Assembly: GCA_017860085.1 (NCBI GenBank)
Contig: JAFNAJ010000134.1
Span: 1-7,021 of the forward strand
DNA: 7,021 nt
Direction of reading: 5' to 3'
Source: Acidobacteriota bacterium
Lineage (GTDB): Bacteria; Acidobacteriota; Vicinamibacteria; Vicinamibacterales; JAFNAJ01
The translations under genes were made by a program, and so were the position numbers. The notes under the pieces were generated by a model. The model made no database searches. It was not told the origin of the DNA and saw only the letters and a list, made by a program, of their open reading frames with translations. Shown one piece after another: positions 1 to 6,850 of this stretch. Each line of letters starts with the position of its first letter. The first letter of the stretch is position 1.

Positions 1-260
1 GGCCCCACGCCGGGCAGCACCAGGGCCACGGCGGCAATCACCCGGGCCCCGAGCTCGGCCAACCGGCCGGCGGTTCGCGAGTCCTCCATGTCGGCACCCG
101 GCGTGCCGTCCATCTCCCTGGCGAGGAAGCCTTCCTGCTCGTGGTTTGCGGCCACGACCGACAGCCGCTCGGCCGACACACCGAGACCGTGAACCGCGCG
201 GGCCGCCGCAGCGGCGCCGCGAGGCTCCTCGAAGACACCAATCACGAGGGGGTGAGACAC
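1..260 (-). CDS. General stress protein-like (YflT / 17M family), partial, C-terminus off the left edge
   Basis: Reading the minus strand from the GTG at 260-258 gives about 86 open codons to the edge of the window. The product begins MSHPLVIGVFEEPRG and continues through an Ala-rich helix, then GLGVSAERLSVVAANHEQ, an acidic stretch, and ends in a hydrophobic run finishing ALVLPGVGP. The 'V-G-V-F ... A ... S-V-V-A' opening followed by a hydrophobic 'hALhhPGhGP' segment is, from memory, the pattern of the general stress protein 17M / YflT-type family, whose biochemical role is poorly known. The start is chosen because GTG 260 gives a natural MSHPLVIGVF N-terminus. GTG 245 would cut off the first beta-strand. 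No Shine-Dalgarno precedes it, but a -35/-10 pair ends 6 nt before the GTG, which suggests a leaderless transcript. The gene is divergent from the FAD oxidoreductase at 298. The family call rests on pattern only and the rest of the gene is not visible. Confidence 0.6.
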   Translation of the reverse strand, partial: MSHPLVIGVFEEPRGAAAAARAVHGLGVSAERLSVVAANHEQEGFLAREMDGTPGADMEDSRTAGRLAELGARVIAAVALVLPGVG

Positions 261-263
261 CCC
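249..263. repeat. Small perfect hairpin GGGGTG-AGA-CACCCC at the stress-gene start
   Basis: Six perfectly paired bases (249-254 with 258-263) enclose a 3-nt loop. The GTG start of the minus-strand stress gene (260-258) lies inside the 5' arm of the hairpin as read on that strand. It could be a protein-binding dyad or a structure at the very 5' end of the transcript. It could also be chance in GC-rich DNA. Confidence 0.4.
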
Positions 264-295
264 GCTACTGTAAACTTGAACCCCCGAGGCTTCAA
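261..295 (-). promoter_or_regulatory. Candidate sigma70-type promoter for the leaderless stress gene
   Basis: On the minus strand a TTGAAG (295-290) is followed after exactly 17 nt by TACAGT (272-267), then six nt, AGCGGG, and the GTG start at 260. Each hexamer matches 4 of 6 consensus positions, and the spacing is ideal. A TANNNT box ending about 6-7 nt before the start codon is the usual geometry of leaderless bacterial genes, which agrees with the missing Shine-Dalgarno. This is inferred from sequence only. Confidence 0.45.
266..289 (+). promoter_or_regulatory. Weak -10 candidate and Shine-Dalgarno of the FAD oxidoreductase gene
   Basis: GAGG at 286-289 lies 8 nt before the GTG at 298 and supports that start. 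AT-rich -10 candidates are TAAACT (271-276) or TACTGT (266-271). Neither has a recognisable -35 at 16-18 nt, so the promoter part is weak. If used, the leader would be only about 10-20 nt. The region back-to-back overlaps the promoter of the stress gene on the other strand. Confidence 0.35.
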
Positions 296-296
296 G
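275..296. promoter_or_regulatory. Candidate operator dyad CTTGAA-N10-TTCAAG in the divergent intergenic region
   Basis: CTTGAA (275-280) and TTCAAG (291-296) form a perfect 6-bp inverted repeat separated by 10 bp. It covers the -35 and spacer of the minus-strand promoter and the Shine-Dalgarno region of the plus-strand oxidoreductase, so a bound dimeric regulator could affect both genes. No regulator is encoded in the window, and a short dyad like this can occur by chance. Confidence 0.3.
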
Positions 297-297
297 A

Positions 298-1479
298 GTG
301 CACGAGCACGACACCGACATCAGCGTGGTGGGAGCCGGCCCCGCCGGGGCGTGGGCCGCCCGGCAATTGGCGGCGGGCGGCATGCGCGTGGCGCTTTTCG
401 ACGCCAGTCATCCTCGGGAAAAAGCGTGCGGCGGAGGAATCACGGGCAGGGCGCTCGACGAGATCGCCGCGGCCGTGCCGGCCGAGACCCTCGACGGCGT
501 CGCGGTCGAGGACGCCAGCTTCCACGCGGGCCTGGGTGATGAGGCCTCCGTCGACCTCAGGCCGCGTGGAGCCTCGCGCCGACGCCTGCTCGTCGTGGAT
601 CGGCGCAGCTTCGACGCCGCCTTGCTCGAGGCGGCCATCCGCGCGGGCGCCGAGCACATTCGCGAGCGCGTCACCGACGTGCTGGTGGGGTCAGACGGCG
701 TCCGGCTGCAGACGAACCGGCGCAGCTATCGGTGCTCGCGCGTCATCGGGGCCGACGGCGTGAACAGTCTCGTTCGCCGCCGCACCGCTGGGCCGCTGGC
801 GCGTGCGGACCTCTCGATTGCAACCGGGTACTTCGTCTTCGGAGAGACGTCTCGCGACGTGCGCGTGGAGTTCGTGTCGGCGCCGCCTGGGTACTTCTGG
901 TCGTTCCCGAGGCGAGACCACCTCGCCGTGGGCGCCTGTGCGCAAGCCGATGCGGCCAGGGTCGGGCCGCTCGCTGCCCTGGTCACCGAGCGCATTCGCG
1001 ATGCCGTCCGTCCCGGACGCCAGCTCGTGCGGTACAGCTGGCCGATCCCGTCACTCGGACCCGCAAGCCTCGCACGCGAGCAACCGGCCGGCGACCGGTG
1101 GTTCCTCGCTGGCGATGCCGCGGGGCTGGTCGACCCCATCACTCGGGAGGGGATCTTCTTTGCCATTCGCTCGGCGTCGCTGGCCGCCGAGGCCATCCTC
1201 GGCGTGGCGGACGCACCGGCGCGCTACGCGTCAGCACTGCGGCGCGAGATCTATCCCGAACTCTCACGCGCCGCACGCCTCAAGCGGGGCTTCTTCTCGG
1301 GCCCGTTCACGCGCCTGCTCGTCGAAGCCCTCCGCCAGAGCCAGCCGGTCCGCGAGGTGATGGCCGATCTCGTGGCGGGCGAGCAGCCCTACAAGACGTT
1401 GAAGCGCCGGCTCCTGGCGACCCTCGAGGTCCGCCTCGCCTGGCGTCTGCTCCTGCTCGAGATGGGCGTCGCGCGCTGA
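298..1479 (+). CDS. FAD-dependent oxidoreductase, geranylgeranyl reductase family
   Basis: This 393-residue flavoprotein has the hallmarks of the geranylgeranyl-reductase family. A Rossmann dinucleotide motif GAGPAG lies at residues 12-17. A K-A-C-G-G-G-I motif at 42-48 is the KxCGGG signature of this family. GADGVNS at 151-157 and the FAD-ribityl-binding block AGDAAGLVDPITREGI at 271-286 follow. Length is normal for the family (about 380-400). Members reduce isoprenoid double bonds of lipids, quinone side chains or chlorophyll precursors. Which substrate this one uses cannot be told, and no photosynthesis or lipid genes are adjacent. The GTG start at 298 is supported by GAGG 8 nt upstream and by the beta-strand DISVVGAG starting a few residues in. 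The common form of the last motif has TGEG. Here it is TREG, which I recall from other members and do not regard as damage. There is no signal peptide, so it is probably cytoplasmic or a peripheral membrane protein. It converges on the VWA gene with a 10-bp gap. Confidence 0.85.
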   Translation: MHEHDTDISVVGAGPAGAWAARQLAAGGMRVALFDASHPREKACGGGITGRALDEIAAAVPAETLDGVAVEDASFHAGLGDEASVDLRPRGASRRRLLVVDRRSFDAALLEAAIRAGAEHIRERVTDVLVGSDGVRLQTNRRSYRCSRVIGADGVNSLVRRRTAGPLARADLSIATGYFVFGETSRDVRVEFVSAPPGYFWSFPRRDHLAVGACAQADAARVGPLAALVTERIRDAVRPGRQLVRYSWPIPSLGPASLAREQPAGDRWFLAGDAAGLVDPITREGIFFAIRSASLAAEAILGVADAPARYASALRREIYPELSRAARLKRGFFSGPFTRLLVEALRQSQPVREVMADLVAGEQPYKTLKRRLLATLEVRLAWRLLLLEMGVAR

Positions 1480-1511
1480 CGCCAAACCGCTACTGACGCG
1501 CGACGTAGCCC
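1464..1511. terminator. Inverted repeat between convergent gene ends, possible bidirectional terminator
   Basis: CGTCGCGCG (1467-1475) pairs perfectly with CGCGCGACG (1497-1505) around a 21-nt loop that holds both stop codons. GGG (1464-1466) can extend the stem with CCC (1509-1511) across a 3-nt bulge. The position between two convergent genes suits a shared terminator. There is no T-run on either side, so it is not a classic Rho-independent terminator. The arms lie in the last codons of each gene. Confidence 0.35.
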
Positions 1512-2344
1512 TCGCGCGCGCGAACGTGCACGCCGGGTCGCTTGACCTCCACCTCGATGCGACGCCACTCCCCGCCTCCACTGATACCCTTCCGAGGAAT
1601 GTAGCCCAGCAAGTACTGGTGTCGCAGCTCGTGGGCGATGTCGCGGAAGATCGTCGACAGCTTGCGTGCCTCCACGTGGAAGGCGCGGCCGCCACTGAGG
1701 CGCGCCAGCTCCGAGAACGCCGCGGGAGCCGTGGGTCCGACGACGACGGGGTACACCAGGACTTCGGCCGCGCGCACCGCGCGCAGCGCGTCTTCGGCGG
1801 TGGCATCGCTGTAGCGGTCGCTCCCATCCGAGAGGATGACGAGAGCCCGCCGCCCCCTCGTGTCGTAGAGGTAGCCGACGGCTGCGATCACGCTGTCGTA
1901 GAGCCGAGTCGTTCCCCACGTCGCGAGCGACTCGACGACCTCGTGCTGGCGCACGCGATCGCGCGAGAGCCGCGCGAGCACCTCCACGTCGCTGCTCACG
2001 CCGATCAGCATGGCATCGTCCGTTGGGCGAAGCTGGCCGAGGAACACGTGGGCGGCCGACTGGGCCATGCGCAGTCGCTCGCCGGCCATGCTCCAGCTGT
2101 GGTCGATCGACAGGGCCACAGACAAGGACACATCGCCAGCGGCAAACGCGGTCACCGCCTGCACCTCGCCGTCCTCCCGCACGACGAAATCGTCGGCCAC
2201 CAGGTCGGTGACCAGCCGGCCCCGCGCGTCGGCGGCCGTCGCATAGACTTCGACCAGGTGGACCCCCGTCGAGAACTGGCCCGCGGCAGTTGACGACACC
2301 GCGGCGAGGCCGAGGACGATCGCGATCCGGGACGGCGCCCTCAT
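1490..2344 (-). CDS. Secreted VWFA-related (acidobacterial-type) domain protein
   Basis: The 284-residue product has an N-terminal signal peptide: MRAPSR, a hydrophobic stretch IAIVLGLAAVSS, then a small-residue cleavage region near AAGQ. A beta strand with VHLVEV, a 'VTDLVADDFVVREDG' segment and then a von Willebrand factor A domain follow. The metal-ion-dependent adhesion site is intact: D-x-S-x-S at D81/S83/S85, a Thr near 145-146 before RLYDS, and D173 in LSDGSD. The C-terminus has YLLGYIP and the KRPGVHVRAREGYVA ending typical of the VWFA-related family abundant in Acidobacteriota. The role is probably extracytoplasmic protein binding or adhesion. The real ligand is unknown. The MIDAS reads DHSWS where DxSGS is usual. 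An in-frame GTG at 2353 with GGTGA 8 nt upstream would add three residues (MPT). I prefer the ATG because of the signal peptide, but the choice is open. It is divergent from tatA. Confidence 0.82.
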   Translation of the reverse strand: MRAPSRIAIVLGLAAVSSTAAGQFSTGVHLVEVYATAADARGRLVTDLVADDFVVREDGEVQAVTAFAAGDVSLSVALSIDHSWSMAGERLRMAQSAAHVFLGQLRPTDDAMLIGVSSDVEVLARLSRDRVRQHEVVESLATWGTTRLYDSVIAAVGYLYDTRGRRALVILSDGSDRYSDATAEDALRAVRAAEVLVYPVVVGPTAPAAFSELARLSGGRAFHVEARKLSTIFRDIAHELRHQYLLGYIPRKGISGGGEWRRIEVEVKRPGVHVRAREGYVARQ

Positions 2345-2384
2345 GGTCGGCACGTGTTATTTCACCGCAGGCGGGACGGCCCGG

Positions 2385-2410
2385 TGATAGAATCAGGCTG
2401 TCGCGAGGAG
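2385..2410 (+). promoter_or_regulatory. Extended -10 promoter candidate and strong RBS of tatA
   Basis: TGATAGAAT at 2385-2393 reads as an extended -10 (TG, one base, TAGAAT) with 5 of 6 matches to TATAAT. No good -35 is seen, which extended -10 promoters tolerate. Transcription would start near 2400. GAGGAG at 2405-2410, 6 nt before the ATG at 2417, is a near-ideal Shine-Dalgarno and fixes the start against in-frame codons further upstream. Confidence 0.5.
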
Positions 2411-2416
2411 CCTCCA

Positions 2417-2581
2417 ATGGGAAGCCTGGGACTGCCTGAGGTCATCGTCATACTTTTCATCGTGATCCTGATTTTCGGCGCCAACCGGCTGCCGGACATT
2501 GGGCGCGGCATCGGGCGCGGGATCCGCAACTTCAAGGACGCCGTGCGCGACGGCCGGGAAGACGAGACCACTCGCCGCTAG
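2417..2581 (+). CDS. tatA: Twin-arginine translocase subunit TatA (short)
   Basis: This 54-residue protein opens with a periplasmic MGSLGLPE, then a single membrane helix (about residues 8-20, VIVILFIVILIF). The conserved F20-G21 hinge follows, then the LPDIGRGIGRGIRNFKDAV amphipathic helix (about 25-43), and a short charged tail. The hydrophobic helix, FG hinge and LPxxGRxxG amphipathic helix define TatA/E proteins. TatA oligomerises to form the channel that exports folded, often cofactor-bearing, twin-arginine substrates across the inner membrane with TatBC. The tail is only about 10 residues, against about 40 in E. coli TatA, so this is a minimal version. No tatB or tatC is adjacent. The start is decided by GAGGAG 6 nt upstream. 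The upstream in-frame ATG at 2354 would add 21 residues that read through the promoter and RBS. The gene ends 22 bp from the convergent selB stop. Confidence 0.9.
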   Translation: MGSLGLPEVIVILFIVILIFGANRLPDIGRGIGRGIRNFKDAVRDGREDETTRR

Positions 2582-2603
2582 CGTCACCCCCGCACGCCTT
2601 CGT

Positions 2604-4550
2604 CTACAGCACGATCCTCGCATCCCCCACGCGCCGCGTCACGCGCTCCCGGTCCAGGAACTCGAGCAGCGGGATCGCGTACTTGCGTGTCACCCCATGG
2701 CGCAACTTGAACGCCGCGACGTCGACCGTGGCCTCTCGTCCCTCAACGCGGAGCGCGCGCACGTCGCGTTTCAACTGCTCGAGCGCGTCGGCGTGAAACA
2801 GCAGCGTTTCGACCTTCAGGAGCGTCTTCTGGCGCTGCAGCAGCCGCAACGCCTGGGCTACGTCGGCGTCGGACAGCCCGAGGTCGGCCCCGAGTGACGC
2901 GACATCGGGCGGACGCAGCCCGGCCCTGGCAAACGCGTCCTCGACCCGAGCCACGGCCCGCCGCTCGGCGTCCGAGAGCGTGACCTGGTGCGACCGGAGC
3001 GCAATGCGATCGCGGGCGCTGATGTCCCCGCGCGTCACGAGACGATCCAGGACGTGCTCGAACACGTCGGCTGGCGCACGGCCGAACACGCGAGTCCGCA
3101 GCTCTTCACGGGGCAGGCCCTCAGACAGCGGGTCGGCCACATGGTGTGCCGACAGCGCCTCGTGGACGCGCTGCGCCAGAACCGTCACGACCTCCTCCGC
3201 CAACAAGACGTCCCCAGCCCGCGCCACGAGACCTGAACGGCTGAGCCGCTCGCACGCGTGCGCCGCGTCGTCGAATGTCAGGCCGAGGCGCGCGACAAGG
3301 GCTGACGAAGCGATTCCCTCGCCGCCGCGCTCGCGGAGCACCTGCATCAGCGCGCGATCGATCGCCGTCGGCGACCCGATATCCTCGTCACCGGCGGGCG
3401 CCATGGCCTTGAACCGCGCGCGGCCCGGCGCGGTGCGAATGGGCCCTTTGGGTGGCGAGGGATCGATGACCAGTCCACCCGCGATGGTTGCCGGGGGCGA
3501 GTAGGCGCGCAGGATGAACCGATCGCCCCTCGTCACGACGGCGGGTCGTTCGAGTCGGATGCGTACCAAGGCCCGCCGTCCCGGTCTCACCTCGTTCTCC
3601 GCGCCCAGCGCGGCGTCGCGCTGATCGATCGACGAGATGGCCACCCGGCCCAGCAGCTCGCTGGTGCCTTGGTGGAAACGGACCCGCGCCCCGTGACTGA
3701 TGGGCCTCGCGTCGGTGAGCACGTCGATCACGGCATCGAACCGGCGGGTGGTCTCGAAGGTCCGCGGCGCCACGAGCGAGATGCCCCGTGCCAGGTCGGA
3801 GACGTCGACGCCAGCGAGGTTGACCGCAACGCGCTGCGCCGCCTCGACGCGGGACGTGCTGCGGCCGTGTACCTGCAGGCCCCTGACTTTGACGCGCGTT
3901 CCTCCCGGCAGGGCCTCGAGCTCGTCATCCGTCGCCAGCACGCCCGAAACCAGCGTGCCGGTCACGACCGTGCCGAACCCACGGACCGAGAACACGCGGT
4001 CGACGGGCAGGCGTGTCACATCGCCCGCGCGGCGATGCGGCACGTGGGCGGCCACGGCCGCCAGGGCGTGGCGAAGCCGGTCGAGCCCCTCCCCCGACAC
4101 CGACGACACCGGCACGATCGGTGCCCCTTCAAGAAACGACCCCGCCACGAGCTCGCGCACCTCGAGCGCCGCCAATTCACGCGTGTCCTCGTCGACCAGA
4201 TCCGTCTTGGTCAGGGCGATCACGCCCGCACCCACGTCGAGCAATCGGCAGATTTCGAAGTGCTCGCGCGTCTGCGGCATCACCGATTCGTCGGCCGCCA
4301 CGACGAGCAGCACCAGGTCGACGCCGGTCGCGCCGGCAAGCATGTTCTTGACGAAGCGCTCGTGCCCCGGTACGTCAACGAACGACACGTCGACGCCTTC
4401 CACCTCGGCATGCGCAAACCCGAGGTCGATCGTGATGCCCCGGGCTTTCTCTTCCTTCAGCCGATCGGGATCGATGCCGGTGAGCGCGCGCACCAATGCG
4501 CTCTTGCCATGGTCGATGTGCCCGGCCGTGCCGACGACGACGTGTCGCAT
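2604..4550 (-). CDS. selB: Selenocysteine-specific translation elongation factor SelB
   Basis: SelB delivers Sec-tRNA(Sec) to UGA codons marked by a SECIS mRNA hairpin. The 648-residue product starts MRHVVVGTAGHIDHGKS and has the full GTPase set: G1 GHIDHGKS (10-17), G2 in the RGIT segment (37-40), G3 DVPGH (59-63), G4 TKTD (114-117, where SelB commonly has T instead of the N of NKxD), and G5 SSVSGEG (149-155). The EF-Tu-like domains II and III follow to about residue 370 (including VFSVRGFGTVVTGT at 187-200). Four winged-helix repeats make up the C-terminal third, ending in RHGVTRKYAIPLLEFLDR (617-634) and TRRVGDARIVL, the SECIS-binding WH4. Length fits the family (about 610-650). The ATG at 4550 is chosen because SelB proteins begin directly before the P-loop. 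Upstream in-frame codons belong to the tail of rnr. It starts 23 bp after the rnr stop with a poor Shine-Dalgarno, so translation may depend on rnr read-through or coupling. Confidence 0.95.
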   Translation of the reverse strand: MRHVVVGTAGHIDHGKSALVRALTGIDPDRLKEEKARGITIDLGFAHAEVEGVDVSFVDVPGHERFVKNMLAGATGVDLVLLVVAADESVMPQTREHFEICRLLDVGAGVIALTKTDLVDEDTRELAALEVRELVAGSFLEGAPIVPVSSVSGEGLDRLRHALAAVAAHVPHRRAGDVTRLPVDRVFSVRGFGTVVTGTLVSGVLATDDELEALPGGTRVKVRGLQVHGRSTSRVEAAQRVAVNLAGVDVSDLARGISLVAPRTFETTRRFDAVIDVLTDARPISHGARVRFHQGTSELLGRVAISSIDQRDAALGAENEVRPGRRALVRIRLERPAVVTRGDRFILRAYSPPATIAGGLVIDPSPPKGPIRTAPGRARFKAMAPAGDEDIGSPTAIDRALMQVLRERGGEGIASSALVARLGLTFDDAAHACERLSRSGLVARAGDVLLAEEVVTVLAQRVHEALSAHHVADPLSEGLPREELRTRVFGRAPADVFEHVLDRLVTRGDISARDRIALRSHQVTLSDAERRAVARVEDAFARAGLRPPDVASLGADLGLSDADVAQALRLLQRQKTLLKVETLLFHADALEQLKRDVRALRVEGREATVDVAAFKLRHGVTRKYAIPLLEFLDRERVTRRVGDARIVL

Positions 4551-4573
4551 CTCGAGGCGTCCGTCTCTGTAGA

Positions 4574-6850
4574 CTACCGCCGGCCACGCCCCTGGCGCTG
4601 GCGCGCCACGGCACGCTCGCGACGCCCCGGCCTTTGCGTCCGCCGCTGGGGCTTGGGCCGGGCCGGTTGGGTCTTCCGGCGGGCGTCCATCAGCGGACGG
4701 TCGCGTCGAATCCGGTCGAGGATTTCCACGAGACCGAGATCGATGTGCCGGCGCTCGAGGTCGACCCTGACGACCTGCACACGCGCTCGATCGCCGAGCC
4801 GATACGCCTTCTTCGTGCTCTCGCCCCGCAGGACGTGCCCGCGCTCGAAGTAGCGGTAGTAATCGTCGGCCATGCTCGACACGTGCACCAGGCCCTCGAC
4901 GAAGTGCTCGCTCAGCTCGACGAAGAGCCCGAAGGGCGCGACGCCGGTCACGTAGCCGTCGAACTCGTCGCCGACCTTGTCGGCCATGAACCGGACCTTC
5001 TTCCACTGCACCAGCTCGCGCTCGGCTTCGTCGGCTCGGCGCTCGGCCTCAGAACAGTGCCGAGCCGCCTCGGTCATCTCCTCCAGCCGTTCGTCCAGGG
5101 CGTCCCGGCCGCCCCGGCCGCGCCGCGCCTTTCGCAGCGCCCGGTGAACGACCAGGTCCGGGTAGCGACGGATGGGTGACGTGAAGTGGGTGTACGACTC
5201 CGTGGCCAGGCCAAAATGGCCGAGGTTCATCGCCTCGTAGCGCGCCTTCTGCATGGTTCGCAGGATGAGGAACGCAATCGGCCGCTCCTCGGCCGTCCCT
5301 TTGATCCGCTCGACCAGGCGCTGGAAGTGCCGCGGCTCCACCGCGTCGGGTGGCGCACCGAGCTCGAACCCCAGCCCCGACACGAAGGCCTCGAACTCAT
5401 CGACCTTGAGCGGGTCGGGTCGCTCGTGGATGCGGTAGAGCGCTGGCATCTCGCGGCCCTCGAGGTAGTCGGCCACGGTCTCGTTGGCCACCAGCATGAA
5501 CTCCTCGATAATCCGGTGGGCGACGTTGCGCTCGGCGGGAATGATGGCCTCCACCAACCCCTCGGCGTCGAGCAAGACCTCGGGTTCAGGCAGGTCGAAG
5601 TCGATCGACCCGCGCTCGCGGCGACGCGCGTGGAGAATCTCGAACAGCGCGTGCATCTGCTCGAACATCGGCACGAAGTCGGCGTATCGGTCCCGCAGGG
5701 CGTCGTCGCGCTCCGTCAGGATGGCGTTGACCTCCGTGTAGGTCATGCGCGCGTCGGACCGGATGACGCCGTCGTGGAACTCTCGGCGCACGACCTCTCC
5801 GCGCGCATCGATCTCCATGAGGCACGACTGCGTGAGTCGATCCACCCGGGGGTTCAAGCTGCAGAGACCGGTTGCCAGCGCGTCGGGAAACATGTGCACG
5901 GCGCGCTCGGGAAAGTAGACCGATGTGCCCCGCTCGAACGCCTCTTCGTCGAGGGCACTGCCCTCGCCCACGTAGTGCGCCACGTCGGCAATGTGCACAC
6001 CCAGCCAGTAGTGGCCGCTGGGCAGTCGTTCGATGCTGATGGCATCGTCGAAGTCGCGCGCGTGTTCGCCGTCGATGGTCACGACCCGGCGATCGCGGAA
6101 ATCGGTGCGGCCCGCAAGATCGCGCGGCCTGACCTCGCCACCCAGGCGCCGAGCCTCTTCGAGGGCCGCGTGACCGTGGGCGTCTGGGATGGCGTGCTTG
6201 CGGATGATGATCGCGATGTCGACGCCGGGTTCGTTGACGTCGCCGAGCACCTCGACGACGCGGCCGAGCGGAGCGCGCGTGGGCGTGGGCCACCGGGTGA
6301 TCTCGACCGTCACCATCTGCCCGGGCGTGGCGCCACCGTCCGCACCGCGTGGCACCTGGACGTCCATCACGAGGCGGCGGTCGAAGGGGACCACGAATCG
6401 AAGGCCGGCGGCATCGGTGTCGAACCGCCCGACGAGACGTGCCGAGCCCCGCTCGAGGATCCGCACGATGCGCCCCTCGGCCCGGCCGTCCTCACGCCGT
6501 CGCTCGAGCCGCGCCACCACGCGGTCGCCGTGCATCGCCTCGGCGAGGTGCGGGCCCGCGACGAAGAGATCGCCGACCAGTCCATCGACGGCGCGTTCGG
6601 GCTCGACAAAGCCGTAGCCCGACGGGTGCACCTGGAGGCGACCGACGATCAAGTCCATCCGCTCGGGAAGGCCGTAGAGCCCGTTGCGGGTCTGCACGAG
6701 CGCGCCGGTGGCGACGAGCGCCCGCAACTGACGCTTCAGCCCGGCCCGTGCCTCCTCGGGCACCCGAAGGAGCTTGCCGATCTCGGTGGCGCTGGCCGGG
6801 TGGTCGATCCGGTCCCTGATTTGACCCAGCAGTTCTTCTGGAAGCGACAT
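4574..6850 (-). CDS. rnr: Ribonuclease R (RNase II/RNB family 3'-5' exoribonuclease)
   Basis: This 758-residue processive 3'-5' exoribonuclease degrades structured RNA and takes part in mRNA turnover, rRNA quality control and trans-translation. Domains in order: N-terminal winged helix (about 8-62), two cold-shock-like OB folds (about 65-230, with HPSGYGFV at 75-82 and GDLFV at 93-97), RNB catalytic domain (about 245-575), S1 domain (about 626-708), and an Arg/Gln/Pro-rich basic tail (about 722-758). The catalytic metal cluster is intact: D260, D266, D268 and D269 in DGEHARDFDD. GHFGLATESYTHFTSPIRRYPDL (544-566) is the other family signature. The ATG at 6850 has GAGG 5 nt upstream and gives the expected N-terminus. 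An in-frame extension to 7003 would run through the putative promoter and a palindrome, so I reject it. It is the first gene of the rnr-selB pair. Length fits E. coli RNase R (about 810) with shorter ends. Confidence 0.96.
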   Translation of the reverse strand: MSLPEELLGQIRDRIDHPASATEIGKLLRVPEEARAGLKRQLRALVATGALVQTRNGLYGLPERMDLIVGRLQVHPSGYGFVEPERAVDGLVGDLFVAGPHLAEAMHGDRVVARLERRREDGRAEGRIVRILERGSARLVGRFDTDAAGLRFVVPFDRRLVMDVQVPRGADGGATPGQMVTVEITRWPTPTRAPLGRVVEVLGDVNEPGVDIAIIIRKHAIPDAHGHAALEEARRLGGEVRPRDLAGRTDFRDRRVVTIDGEHARDFDDAISIERLPSGHYWLGVHIADVAHYVGEGSALDEEAFERGTSVYFPERAVHMFPDALATGLCSLNPRVDRLTQSCLMEIDARGEVVRREFHDGVIRSDARMTYTEVNAILTERDDALRDRYADFVPMFEQMHALFEILHARRRERGSIDFDLPEPEVLLDAEGLVEAIIPAERNVAHRIIEEFMLVANETVADYLEGREMPALYRIHERPDPLKVDEFEAFVSGLGFELGAPPDAVEPRHFQRLVERIKGTAEERPIAFLILRTMQKARYEAMNLGHFGLATESYTHFTSPIRRYPDLVVHRALRKARRGRGGRDALDERLEEMTEAARHCSEAERRADEAERELVQWKKVRFMADKVGDEFDGYVTGVAPFGLFVELSEHFVEGLVHVSSMADDYYRYFERGHVLRGESTKKAYRLGDRARVQVVRVDLERRHIDLGLVEILDRIRRDRPLMDARRKTQPARPKPQRRTQRPGRRERAVARQRQGRGRR

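Noticed and set aside
38..241. 67-codon minus-strand frame starting at 241
   Set aside because: Arg/Ser/Pro-rich and out of frame with the credible stress-protein frame that starts at 260 on the same strand.
732..1496. Plus-strand frame overlapping the FAD oxidoreductase
   Set aside because: Arg-rich shadow in another frame of a gene with full flavoprotein motifs.
2351..2356. CACGTG palindrome and TGAT-AGA-ATCA dyad (2385-2395) in the VWA-tatA gap
   Set aside because: Too short to claim as operators. The second is better explained by the extended -10 element.
2560..2605. Possible terminator between tatA and selB (AGACGA / TCGTCT, and the palindrome CGCTAGCG at 2576-2583)
   Set aside because: A 6-bp stem with a 34-nt loop and no T-run is too weak. 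The 8-bp palindrome has no loop and is at chance level.
3669..4853. Long plus-strand open frames opposite selB (also 3700-4572)
   Set aside because: They are antisense to SelB GTPase coding sequence and have compositionally biased, motif-free translations.
4551..5006. N-terminal extension of selB
   Set aside because: The added residues are read out of frame through the end of rnr, and SelB proteins start just before the P-loop at 4550.
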